Of a stretch of DNA of 64,000 bases, positions 1-12,173 are shown piece by piece; position 1 is the first letter of the stretch, and every line of letters begins with the position of its first letter. The position numbers and the translations under genes are program-made. The notes under the pieces were generated by a model. The model did no database searches, was not told the DNA's origin, and worked only from the letters and a program-made list of their open reading frames with translations. Origin of the DNA: Acanthochromis polyacanthus (Eukaryota; Chordata; Actinopteri; Pomacentridae); the NCBI RefSeq assembly GCF_021347895.1, contig NC_067118.1, forward strand, positions 39,297,755-39,361,754, read 5' to 3'.

Positions 1-1009
1 TTGTTTACCATGAACTTGGCAGTGTTACAATGTGGAAGTTTGTGTGTGAAAGCCAGTGGCCCGTAGACATTTCCTCATTTGGATTACTTTGTGAGAACTG
101 TCGAGAGTCATTTTACTTTAAAATGTTGTTTATTCCAAATCCATGACAGTTATTGACCTTTGGGTTCACAGCTTGGTGCTTCCCTCACTTCAGCTTGATT
201 AATGCATCCAATTGCTTAAAAATATGCCAAACCATAAACACCACAGAGCAATGCAGCAAATTTTGTACCTAGATATTGTTTATCAGCTGCCACTGTCCAG
301 ATCAGTCACGTTTTTTTTTTTTTTTGGCCACAAGCATATTGTTGCATTTTTAAACACAAAACCTCTCCTCTTTCCCTCCTTGTTGCCTCAATCACCGTCT
401 CTGGTGGTTTTATCATTCCACTCTGCAGCTATGATCTACTTTATCTGGCACATCGACTTAGCCAGACCATCACTTATTCATCAGCTGGGCTCAGCAGTGG
501 CAACACTGTGGTTCCTGTCCTGGAAGTGGTAATTAGGCAGAGCTGGTGACATTTCCACAGCTGCTGCTCTGTTTATAGAGTGAACAGCACTGTTTAACCG
601 CTCTGAGGTATCAATAAGGATCGCTGTCTTGGCTTTTCTGCTTTACTGTTACCGATATAACAATACCAAGGTTTAAGGGAAAGTGTAGCTTACATTTATT
701 CATCCATCCTTTCAAAGCCCAACATATACATTTATCCTCTAGTCAAAGGGGGCCTGAAGTTTGTCAGTAAGCTCCAGACTTCTCAGATTTATCTAGGACA
801 TGTTTGCTTTCTGTTTCTGCAGTGAAATCTAAGCACAGAATGCAGCCTTTACTTTTTATGCTCCACATATCTGGCATAAACTCCCAGAAGGCTTGAGGTC
901 TGCTCCAACTCTTAGTTGTTTTCAGTCATGGCTTTTCGTTTGGCCACTGCCTTTTACTACCGGGATTATTTATTCATATTTCTCCTTGCACTGTAACTGC
1001 ACTCTAAAT

Positions 1010-1200
1010 TTATTTGAATGTTTTATTGGTTTTAGCTTCTTGTTCATTCGTCATTTTATGTGAGTTATTTACATTGGATTTAAATGTGCCTTTTATCATC
1101 TTGTGTGTAGTTTCACTCAAACCTTTAATGCCTTTTATGTAAATAACATTAAACTGCCTTGTTGTTGAAAGATGCTATTCAAATAAACTTGCCTTGCCCT
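1010..1200 (+). repeat. Diverged LINE-type 3' tail
   Basis: The stretch ends with a pattern seen at the 3' ends of fish LINE copies: a 'gccttgttgttgaaag' segment, then 'tgctattcaaataaac' and a 'ttgccttgcc' terminus. No reverse-transcriptase sequence is visible upstream, so this would be a 5'-truncated, diverged copy inside the klhl17 intron. The family is judged from memory of such tails. Confidence 0.4.
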
Positions 1201-3649
1201 GCTAGTTTGACTACCAAATTGTCAGGTTAACCTTCACTTGAAGGTTCCATATTGGGTCCCTTTTCAGCAAACTAATGAAAGTCTCACATGTCCCCTGAAT
1301 CTTTCAAATCCTGGGAGCCTATCTAGTTGCGGGAAGGTTTGAGAAATAGTAGAGGTAAACATTTTCGTATTTTAACAGCTTCTACTTTACACTTTCAAGG
1401 TTATATCAGCTACAAAAAAACAATAAAAATAGATTTTTACCATGCAAGTTTACAACACAGATCCATCCAGCTGCTAGACACCCAACCCATCAGACCGTGG
1501 TTATACTGGCTGCATCTTAGTGTGAAGGTGTGTAATGACCAGGATGTTCCTAAAAATGGAGCATTATTTTCAACTGGTGGTTTTTGAGTTTTATTACCTT
1601 TTCTAAGAGCTAATGTCTAGAACTGTCACATGGAGGAAATATGACTTTACAGTAGAGCCACAACCTGGGAAGATTAAACAAAGCACTCCGCTGACTTGTA
1701 CAAACCATGATGGTCTCAAACACCTATCCCCAATCACCACAATCAAAGATTCATGAACTTTGAGGCACATTCCTGTTAAGTGTGAGGGCTCAGGGCTGGC
1801 CCGCTGTCAAATCTTCATGTGCATAAAGGCTCCAACACAGACTTTTCAACACTGTTATGTATCAAACATAGGTCTAAATTCACTTTTATTCTTTTTAAAA
1901 TGACAAGGTGTTGCTCTTAAGCAACAGTCAGTCCACTTCCTCCTTTTTTATACCATTTCAAGCCCTCATGAACTCCTACATCCAACACTGCAGCCATGAC
2001 GTCAGTTAAGTCTGTGAGGGTTTAGTCATTGAGACTGGGCCAAATTTCCTCTGAATGTCATCCTTTGCAAAAACTGGGCAGCAAACCTTAGAGATTCATC
2101 AGTCGTAAAATCTCTCAGACGATCCCTCCTGATTATTGTCGGCCACAAACTAGAATCAAACCACAATGTTTGCAACTGCAGGATTTTCAGCGTGCTGGGT
2201 GTATAACTCTAAAAAATGCTAGCAATACAAACTAATAATAAAGCGTTCCATTGACCTCAGAAATCGCTGGGAATGACGTACAACATGAGTCGATCGTGTT
2301 CCAATACAACGAATAGGGAAACCAGGGTGTACACCTGCAGGAAACCTTTGTTTTAGGGTCAACCATTGTTATTGTTGTAATATTAGTTAATAGCAACACA
2401 TTATGTGGTATTTGCACATGAAAAATACCGTAGCAGCATGTCTAAAGATAGAAGTTGCATAGTACTTGTTTGTAGTTGATTTAAATAGGGAAAAAAAACA
2501 GAAGTGTCCAAAACAATGTAATACGACAGCTTTCTCCGACTTTCCAAATTAGAAATCAGACTCCACAGAGGGGTGTTTCGGTTGAAATTTCCAACTGAGA
2601 AATCAAAAGTTCTGACTTACTGCTTCAACTGGAATGCACCATAAAACCATCTAGCTGGAAGTAAATTCAGGCCCTAATTCAAAATGATGCTGTTCCCTGA
2701 GGAAAGCTCCTGCGGTATGAACATATGTCAAGAAACGGCCCCATAACTATGTATGTTCTTATATGAAATGACATCTTTTTCAAGCAGACGCCCGTAGAGC
2801 CTTAACAGGTGACGGTGAATTAAACGGGCAGTGAAAGGAAGTGACAAACAGCTGCCAGCATCACTTTCCCATTATCTTTGCACCTCTCCGAAGAGCAATT
2901 CCCACAGCACTAAAGTGAAGCTCCATGAGAATAAAACGCTAAGCTTCCCTCATTCTGTGGCCTTCAAAGCCGTGAGACTGAGTTTGCAATGTGAGTGTGT
3001 GGGCACAGTCCATTAAAACAGTGAAAGTTAAGCTGCATAAAGGCAGATTAAAAATAGACAATTTTCTTCATTTCCATTCTTCTCTCTCCGTCTTTCCTTT
3101 GGCTTACCGCCCCACTCTGTGTGCAGCTGCCCTGTCCCTGCCATAAATCTGCACCAGATCTGGATTTATGTACTGACTGCTCCAAAGGATTCTGAGATCA
3201 CAGAGCTGTGAAATATGCCCCATATTTCTTTCCATGTTCTGTGAAGGAAGTGGGAAGACATGGCAGGATTGTGACTGGCCGTCTTTGGTGATCTTTTACT
3301 TGTGCAGCATCACTTGCATGACATTTTGAAGACAATGTGCGATGGATACACCCTAATTACTGCGTGTATGAAGACACCCTGACATACCCGAAACCTTTGT
3401 CATTCATATTTCTCTCATTCTTGCTGCTCTGCTATAATACAAGGACATTTAATGCACTAAAAGATAGACAATTTTTATTTTCTATTTCTTCTACACACTT
3501 TTGTTAGAGATGATTTGATGCAGTATGTGCATGCGGAGGTAAGAGGGACTGCAGGGTGGGGCAAAGGCAGTATTTCTCTGTGTGACTGTGGATTAGTAGA
3601 AGCTGTTCCTGGAGGGCTGCTAACTGTTGCCCTGATCCAGCCAGGCAAG

Positions 3650-3650
<1 letters not shown>

Positions 3651-3680
<30 letters not shown>
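3651..3680 (+). repeat. (CAG)10 trinucleotide microsatellite
   Basis: Ten uninterrupted CAG units in the klhl17 intron, about 570 bp upstream of the first exon in the window. It makes poly-alanine and poly-leucine ORFs on both strands, which I do not regard as genes. Confidence 0.95.
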
Positions 3681-3681
<1 letters not shown>

Positions 3682-4252
3682 TGGCGGCTCTGGCCCCACC
3701 CACCTCTACCAGCTTTGGGTTGAGCTGGGAACAGTGCCAGGCAGCCACTCAGACTGCAGCATTCATTGTGCACAGATATACTCATGCACAAGTAGTGGTT
3801 CCTGAAATATATCAAAGCGCAATTACTCACACAGACTGTAAGATAACACCACAAGCATTTATGTGTGTCTGCATCAAAATGACACTTTATTTTGAATTGA
3901 TTATTTATGTTTGAGTGTCATTTTGAAATGATGCAAACAAATCAAGCAAATTCAGAGGAGACAGAGGAGAGGAGGAAGGAAGAGAAGCAATAGTTCAGCA
4001 GGCAAGATCAGGTACAACATGCAGTGACTAATTCGGTCTGTGGCCACTGCAGTTTACTTCCTACGTGTTGACATATTGGGCCAGAATACTGCTGCCTCAT
4101 TTGTTGTTCTTTCCTCAGCAGCAAATGCTTCTGTGTGCCATTTGATGGTCGAAGCTGAATTAAAAGCACCGAGATACTGAATTTTAAAAGATTGCTCTTA
4201 TAAGCCACGGTATACAATGACTCCACCTATCTGCTTTGTTCTCTCCGTCCAG

Positions 4253-7200
4253 GTCCTGGATTTGATCTCCAGTGACAATCTCAATGTGCCATCTGAAGAA
4301 GAAGTGTACCGAGCCGTGTTGAGTTGGGTGAAACATGATATAGACGGACGCAGGCAACACGTACCTTGGGTAAGTCTTTCCTTGTGTCAACTGAGAAGAA
4401 TTCTCAGCTCTTGTTTATTTTTGACCCTGCACAACATCTCCATCACAGTTTCTCCTTTCCCTTTGACCTAAAATCACCGCCCACCCTCCTTCTGTCCCCC
4501 TGTCAGCTGATGAAGTGCGTGCGGCTGCCACTGTTGAGGCGAGACTTTCTGATGAGCAACGTTGATACGGAGCTGCTGGTGCGTCACCATTCGGAGTGCA
4601 AGGACCTGCTGATCGAGGCTCTAAAGTACCACCTGATGCCTGAGCAGAGGGGAGTCCTGAGCAACAGCCGGACGCGCCCTCGACGCTGTGAGGGCGCCAG
4701 TCCTGTGCTCTTCGCGGTTGGTCAGTGTCCTCCTAAAGGTACCCATTAGGGTACACTTAGACCGCACATCAGTTAGATTAAAATTTCGCATGTGATTTAT
4801 AGTTTGTCTGAACTGGATGTTGGATGGTCAGAAGTGCTGGAACCCTCCCAACTCCCCACAGCTTTCTAACAGGGCAGTGGGGTTTGTATCAACCTTTAGC
4901 TGTAGCTTTCCAAAACCAACAATGTCACATTCAGACTTACTTTGCACTGTTGCCCCTTAGTAAATTAAATTACGTCTCCTCCCTCTCTATGCCAGACAGC
5001 TTTTCACTCTGCCTTCCAGCATGGTCATTTGGAAGGACTATAAACATATTTGACTTTCACTGTCTAAAACCCCACAACTTGGGAAAAAATCCTCTCAAAT
5101 AATGGCTTTCTCTGACCAAGATCAAAACGTTCCTTATAATATTTACATTTTTGCTCTACGTTAAAACATTTATTCATCCATACTTATGTTTGGTTGTGTG
5201 TTCTAGGGGGTGGCAGCCTGTTTGCCATCCATGGAGACTGTGAGGCGTATGACACCAGGACAGACCGCTGGCACATGGTGGCGTCCATGTCCACTCGGCG
5301 GGCACGGGTGGGCGTGGCAGCCATCGGAAACAGGCTCTATGCTGTTGGAGGGTGAGTGATGCTAACCATAGTCTTACATTCTGTTGAAGGTAATGATCTG
5401 GCTCCATCAGACTATTACTCTGCTATGGGGGATAAAAACAAATGCTCTGGCTTGTTTGTGTGTCTTCAAACCAATCACAGCTGGTGTGGGTGGAGCTAAG
5501 CAAATGATGCAGTTTCAGTTTTTCCTGAAAACAGTGGTAGATGGAATATTTGCAAACAGGGAGACAAGCAAAACTTTTTCAGTGTGGTCGGTTGCTAGCA
5601 AAAGAAAGTAGAAACATGGACATTGGAAGGAAAAGAAAGTTGCCTGACAGTAAGTGGAAAATGGCATGTTTATACTTGCATCCTATGTCCGGTGAGACAA
5701 TGATAACGATAGTGTTAACCTTTGAAACTTTACTTCATCTGGGACTCCACCTCATGCCGTGACTTGTGATTTGAACTACACCTGAGAGGGAGCGTTGGCA
5801 GGTGGAACATGTAAATAATTTACATGTAAAATGAACTTGAATGGAGTGCCCAGGCAGCGTAACTGGTTGAGCAGGCGAGCCATAAACAGGGCTTATATTA
5901 TGCAGTATATACCCATGACCCCGATGCAGCTGTCATGGGTTTGATTCCAGCTCACGAACCTTTACTGCAGGTCTTCCCCCAAATTCTTTTCTCTACTTTC
6001 CTGTCTGCCTCTCTACTAACCAATCCAATAAAACCAAATAAAGACCAAAAAATGAATTTCTGATAAGCTGTGAGAGATTTTCCGAAATGCAGAATGCCCC
6101 TCTAACCTGCCTGTTCACTATGGATTGCATATTTATTTAGACAATTCAAGGTCACAAGCTTCAATTCAAGCCTTTTCTGAGTTATTTCAATCCACATGTC
6201 CACAGCTATGATGGCACCTCAGACCTTGCAACCGTGGAGTCTTATGACCCCATCACCAACGCCTGGCAACCGGAGGTTTCCATGGGAACACGACGGAGCT
6301 GTTTGGGTGTAGCTGTCCTGCATGGCCTGCTGTATGCTGCTGGAGGTTATGATGGAGCTTCCTGTCTTAATAGGTAAAGACATATATTTTTTTAATTTTT
6401 GCGGATGAATGCTGAACATGTTGATCTTCAATTTAAGCCAAAGTTTGCTCATTTTCGTCATCTCATCCTGTTGATCCTTAGTTGATCATCTTGAGGTCTA
6501 AAAAGCAGCCTTGAAGGGTCATTACTGTGAATGCAAGCCTCTTTCTTTTCTTTCAGTGCAGAGCGTTATGATCCTCTCACCAGCACGTGGACCTCAATTG
6601 CTGCCATGAGCACTCGCAGGAGATACGTACGAGTTGCAACTCTGGGTGGGAACACAAACAAGCTGTTCTACTAAATATTTACAGTTCACCATCTACATTT
6701 TAATATCTGAAATCAGGAGGGAGGTACCACCTTGGTGTGCCACTGCTAATATTTACATTCTCACTGTTTACTCCCTTTTCTCCTCCAGATGGCAGCTTGT
6801 ATGCAGTGGGAGGTTACGACAGCTCCTCGCATCTCGCAACAGTGGAGAAATATGACCCCCAGGTAAACTGCTGTTAAATTTATCACCATAAGCTGTTTCT
6901 GTGTTTATATCAGCTCAGTGTTTGCATTCAAAACCACACACTACGGGTGAATCTAGAGCGTGATTGTCTGACCAATGCTCCCTCTGTTGATTGGACGAAC
7001 AGAGCAACACATGGACAGCCATCGCCAACATGCTGAGTCGGCGCAGCAGTGCCGGGGTGGCCGTGCTGGACGGCATGTTGTACGTCGCAGGAGGCAACGA
7101 CGGCACCAGCTGTCTGAACTCTGTGGAGAGGTTCAACCCCAAGACCAACACCTGGGAGGGAGTATCCCCCATGAACATACGCAGGTTAGCCTCGTATTAG

Positions 7201-9712
7201 TACTAACAGAGCAGACAAGTTTAGGTCCAGTGACCTTTCAGAGGAATTCTAGTAAGGAAAGGAGTGAAGCTAACCTGCACACCGGGGAAAACATTTTTAC
7301 ATTTGTAGCTGTAAAAACAACAAACAGCAGATATGAGCTCTGCAGAAATAAGCGCATGATCTGCAGGACCTTCTAGTCAAGACACAAGAGCATGTAAGAA
7401 AGTAACTTGTTGTCAAATGTTTTTCTGTTTTTAATACTGCAATGGTAAATATTTCCCTAAATTCTTCTAGTCTGTGCAGAATGTTTCAAAGGCAGTCTGT
7501 TATGTTTGTGAAACAGCATTTTTTATTAATTTATTTTGGAAGTCGTGCACTTCAGAGAGCAAAAATACAATAGAGGAGATGACAAATGACCTGGAATCAG
7601 TCCAGGGAATTTAATTAAACAAGACGCACCTCAACCGACTAAGCCTTCAGGATGACCCAGTTCTACTCCTCCATGTGCAGAGGTTCAACTCACGGTGATG
7701 ACATGCTGAATATTTAAAAGACTCTCTAGGTTTTAGTCTCCTTTTTGTGTTTTTATCAAATGTAAAATCTTGCGGAGAGGATATCAATTCAGCTGGTCTT
7801 TATTTAAGAAGCACCAAAGATCAGCTCCTATTGTCGTGTCCAGTGCACATTTGCATGCACCGGACAGACAGAAAGGCATGAAGATAGGAGGGAAATAAGG
7901 AGGAGTGGGAGTCAGAGGGACGGTGAAGCCAGCACATGTATGATCTAAAATCACAAAAAAAGGGAACCCCGGCTTGAATTATTTAGCTCTGTGGTAAATC
8001 TTCACTGTTCAAAGCGAGGGATTCGGGGCATTAGGACGTCTTCTTTACCAGCTAAACCTTCTTAAGGCATAAACATCAAATGACCTATTTTCCAAACCAG
8101 TCGCTGTTTTTTAAAATTTCTTAAAAGATGAAAGCCGAAACTTGTCTTGCAAGTCATTATCATTCACGCCATTGTATTGTAACAGAATCTGCACCGTGGA
8201 GGGAGATTTAGAGCTGTAGCAGTCCTGGATTTGTGATCACATCAGCAGATTCACTGTGTTCCCAGGGCTACGAGAGACAGACACAAACACCAAGCACACA
8301 CACACTTGGCTGCCTGTGAGTCAGTATGTTGTAGGAGCAGGAAAACCTGACAACAGTTGACTGTGCAGCTCCATGAATAACCCATGGCATTAATCAGCTG
8401 TGTGGCTCTGAGTGCTTTTCTTATCCAGTTGCTGAGAGACTCCATTTACACAGTGCAAGATATCACACCGTATTGACCACTAATCTGTCACGCCTCCAAA
8501 GCCACTCACACCCACGCCAGTGTGAAAATAACTGTGTTGGCGAAAATAATCCCCTTTTGTCACGATTAGGACTTTTGAAAATGAGGATTAAAACAGTTTT
8601 GTTCTAATAACTACACATAAACTGTGTAGGATGTGAGGAATTGATTTGTTATTGTAATATTAATGGAGTCCTTGGTCTCCTTTTTAGTATTTTTACAATT
8701 AAAATGTAGCTTACATCTCATCTCTGCTGTCATCTTTCAGTGTTTTAATCTAATTTTTGATAATGTTCATGTTATAGAATTGTTTTTTGTGAATATAACA
8801 CAAAACCCACACTGTATCCAATTAGGCCTTTCGTAAATATTACATGACTGCAGTTCTTTTAGGCAGCGACAATCATTTTTCATAATCTTTCTTGAACTGT
8901 TTCCATTCAGCCACATGAAACTAACAGAAATGTCATGTTTCAATCACTACTTCCAGGTTGCTTTCCACCGTTTGCACTCCCGTCCTCTTCCCCCGGTTTA
9001 ATGTTTATCTTAAGGCGCTTAACTTCTAATATTCCACCAACTGCATTTCAATGAGCATCTATTGACATAAAATTGGATTTAGTTGCAAAGCCAAAACACC
9101 ACAGCAAGCCTGAGGGCACATTTTGGTTTTAACTTAATAACTTGAAGGAGGCAATTTGGCGGATTTGCAGGAAAAATGTGTCTGTCAAAGATGCTAATAC
9201 CGCTAATCTAAAACTAATGGAGGGCACGAAATAAACAGAAAAATACAATTAAATTGGTAATAGTCAACTACATTTGGATAATTTGACAGTGCTAGATTCA
9301 GTGTAAATAAACAGGTGCGGGCTTTTATTTGCACTCTGTCTATGCAGAAGGAATAGAGATTACTACTAGCTCCAGATAAGACATGGAAAATTTGATCTTA
9401 ATATGCTGTATTAAAAATACGACAATACAGCACATGCAGAATTTAGATACTGAATTCGATTTATTTTTTATTTGTCTCCCTAGGAGCACTCATGATCTGG
9501 TGGCTATGGATGGCTGGTTATACGCAGTGGGAGGTAACGACGGCAGCTCTAGTCTCAACTCCATTGAAAAATACAACCCACGCAGCAACAAATGGGTTGC
9601 AGCCTCGTGCATGTTCACGCGGCGGAGCAGCGTAGGCGTCGCCGTGTTGGAGCTTCTGAACTTCCCGCCTCCCTCCTCGCCCACCCTCTCGGTTTCCTCC
9701 ACCAGTCTTTGA
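4253..9712 (+). CDS. klhl17: klhl17 (kelch-like 17, actinfilin), 3' eight coding exons, partial
   Basis: Exons with GT-AG borders: 4253-4369, 4507-4720, 5207-5351, 6206-6373, 6557-6645, 6789-6862, 7003-7184, 9484-9712; together 405 codons plus TGA, frame open across all joins. The first two exons encode the end of the BACK domain (about partial residues 1-85, with LMKCVRLPLL and ALKYHLMPEQRGVL). The rest is a six-bladed kelch propeller, with the double-glycine blade motif at about residues 109, 157, 205, 250, 297 and 344 (YAVGGYDG, YAAGGYDG, YVAGGNDG and similar). The tail LNFPPPSSPTLSVSSTSL is the known KLHL17 ending, which separates it from KLHL20 and other paralogues. Known for the family: a CUL3 substrate adaptor that binds F-actin in neurons and promotes turnover of the kainate receptor subunit GluK2 at the postsynaptic density. 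The BTB domain that binds CUL3 is upstream of the window. Nothing looks broken. Identity is near certain. Confidence 0.96.
5839..6048 (+). mobile_element. tRNA-derived SINE in klhl17 intron
   Basis: The head contains a pol III A-box-like segment at 5861-5877 (aactggttgagcaggcg) and a B-box at 5938-5948 (GGTTTGATTCC, one change from the consensus). The body has the 'ctgcaggtcttccccc' segment known from percomorph SINEs, and the tail is 'ccaataaaaccaaataaagacc'. The element is bracketed by near-identical direct repeats, aaaatgaactt (5828-5838) and aaaatgaattt (6049-6059), which I read as the target-site duplication. It sits in sense orientation between two klhl17 exons and touches no splice signal. 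Confidence 0.75.
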
Positions 9713-10630
9713 CACGGGGTCACCGTTTGGCTGACCTCAGCCTCTGCTGCTACCGCCCAGACTGGCTCTGGGAAGAGACGCAACTGCTCGGTTTGAGACG
9801 AGGAAGAAGAGGAAGAGCGTTGGGAGTGGACAGGTAAATGTATGTAGAAAGGTGGATGTGAATGAGGCTCTTGGCTTGGCACGGTGCGCTTCAGAATTAG
9901 TGGCACTCTGGTGAAATTTAGCTAGCTACATTTGACAAAATACACAACATAAATGATGAATTTCGATCTAAAACAAACTAGCAAGTTTTAAAAAAATGAA
10001 ATATTCCACAAGTAACTCCTCTCCTCTTTTTCTTTAATACACTATTGTTGTAGAAATATTGATGAATGCCAAGAAATTGAGTTGATATGGATGAAGATGA
10101 ACCTCTCAAGCCTGATTGATTTTTCATAAAAGACAAAAAATAAATAATATCCGCAACATCCTTTAAAAAATTAAATAATGTTCTTATTATCAAATGTGGC
10201 TGCTATTGACCATGGTACCATTAATTCTGGACTTCACTATATCTGGTCTGGATGCTTTAACTCCACCGTACAGATACCAGCTGCCACTCTCTTCAAGATA
10301 TTCCTGGAAAAAGATGTGTGAACATTGAGCAGTCTTTCCTCAAACCACACTTTTTTTCCACACCACTGCAGTGTTTGACACACTTGTCGTGAAACATGGT
10401 GGGCCTTTCAATTCTGTTATGTGTGATGTAAATGTTTTTTGGTTTGATGTTGTCCTCTGCAAAGTTTTTCTTTGATGTCAGGAGTTTTTTTTTTTTTTGC
10501 AATAATGTATAAAAAAAAGAGAAAGTTTACTTTTGGAATGTAGCTTTTTAGTGGTTGTACCATGCATGTTTACGTATTGGCACCGATTCCCAAAAAGATA
10601 GGAAAAAAACCGTCGTAGTGCTGCTATGCC

Positions 10631-10644
10631 ACACTAGGTGGCAG
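10631..10644 (+). promoter_or_regulatory. CTCF-like motif
   Basis: ACACTAGGTGGCAG matches the vertebrate CTCF core CCASYAGRKGGCRS at 13 of 14 positions, plus orientation. It lies in the presumed klhl17 3'UTR. Motif evidence only. Confidence 0.4.
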
Positions 10645-10739
10645 TAACAGGCAATGCTATACACCCTTCTCATACTGCAAGAAAGCATGGACACCAACAA
10701 CATAGAAAAGCAGAACTGTAAATGAGTTTGAATCCTTTT

Positions 10740-10761
10740 TATATATATATATATATATATA
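10740..10761. repeat. (AT)n microsatellite
   Basis: About eleven AT units within the presumed klhl17 3'UTR. Confidence 0.9.
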
Positions 10762-12015
10762 AATAGAGAGTTATGTTGAAGTATATGTATTTATAAAAAA
10801 ATGTATAAATTCTAATATATTCTGTTTTAAAGATGCTTAGAGAAGGAAACAGATCAGACCTATGCCTATTTAAGATTGTTTTTAATATACTTATTTAGAT
10901 GTGATGTGCATATCGTCAGTGGAAATGACAAAGAGAATGTCTCGGTGTGAGAGCGGTAGCTGTTGAATCTGTGTGCATTCAGAGTTTCTCCTGGTTAAGA
11001 GGACTGACTGTTGCATTTTGACGTGCAGCATTTCATTTGCATTTCTTAATGTTTCTTCACTGCCACAAGCATGACCTCACACGATACCTTACGTCCGCTA
11101 CATTTATGAAAACGGCTTTAGTTTCCTGCAAACCTGTTGAGCAGCTAAAGAAAGAACGCTCTATTATCTTTAATTCTACTTCTCAGTCAAATAAAAACAC
11201 GGAGGGGGACGTAGTTTTTCTGACATGTGATAGCTTACATTTACATCAAAGCAACAATTACTAGTTTACCGTGAATATATCAACACATGACACTAATGAG
11301 TAATGTTGCTGACACTTGGTGCTGTCATCGTCCATCGGTGTTTTGTTACCTCATTGTTGAAATTGATCCAACTCCATTTCAATTAAGTTAAAATAGAAGC
11401 AACTCCAGGTAACCACTAACATACTGGCTGTAGAACCTGTGTTGAGTGAATTGGGAAAGTTGCCAGTCAACCTGCTATGTCTAAAATAAATATATTGCTT
11501 TGACTCTTTTTTGTTTTTGACTCAACTGTGAGTCTGGGTTCACTTTAGTTCATGTGCAGTGCAGTGATAACCATTCCAGACTTCTGAGAAGTTGCCGTTT
11601 CTCCTTATTTTGAAGGATTTTGTTGATCCGGTTCTGTTTATCTAAAACTACCTTATGTTTCATTTGTGTGTAAGAGTGGACGCAGTAGAATGGGAGCTGT
11701 GATGGCCTTAAGAGGATGCCGTTAAACCGTAAAGTCGATGTGAGTCAGGGACAGACTTTAAGACAAAGGCGCACATAACCACATAAGACTTTGGCCTCCG
11801 TTCTGTGGATCGAAATGTAAATTTTAAAAAAAAGCTCAAGCTATCTTAAATCCATTTGTGCAATTTCAACGTGACTGTAGCTTTTTTTTTTTTTTTAGTT
11901 TGTGTTTAATGTTGTGATAATTGTTTATTTATGTTTGCTATTTATGATGGACTTTAAAATGTTGAATTTTGCACTATTGCGAAATGAAGCAATACTATAC
12001 ACTTTAAAAAAATGA

Positions 12016-12021
12016 AATAAA
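12016..12021 (+). terminator. Poly(A) signal, distal, for klhl17
   Basis: AATAAA, followed 20-40 bp later by GT-rich sequence. It is the last such hexamer before the CA microsatellite and the best candidate for the distal end of klhl17 mRNA. Confidence 0.5.
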
Positions 12022-12060
12022 GATGTTTTCAGATGTGATATAACTTTCCTGGTGTGTTTG

Positions 12061-12173
<113 letters not shown>

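Larger units (their letters stand above)
1..4252 (+). other. klhl17 intron (5' end outside window)
   Basis: The acceptor ends at 4252 (polypyrimidine-CAG), and the exon after it starts in phase 0 inside the BACK domain. No upstream segment of this stretch encodes the expected preceding BACK or BTB residues on the plus strand, so it is read as one intron of at least 4.2 kb. It contains an old retroelement tail near 1010-1200, a CAG repeat at 3651-3680, and otherwise unremarkable AT-rich sequence. Confidence 0.7.
9713..12035 (+). other. klhl17: klhl17 3' untranslated region (presumed)
   Basis: AT-rich non-coding sequence follows the TGA. Canonical AATAAA hexamers occur at several places (near 10139 and 11485, and at 12016-12021). 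The last is followed by a GT-rich stretch (tggtgtgtttg), as expected for a cleavage site, so the longest 3'UTR would be about 2.3 kb. It includes an (AT)11 run at 10740-10761. The true end cannot be fixed without transcript data. Confidence 0.5.

Noticed and set aside
3475..3854. Poly-alanine and poly-leucine open frames on both strands
   Set aside because: They are translations of the CAG microsatellite within an intron, with no splice or domain support.
5861..5948. A true tRNA gene at the A- and B-box sequences
   Set aside because: The cloverleaf arms do not pair, and the sequence continues into a SINE body and tail with target duplications.
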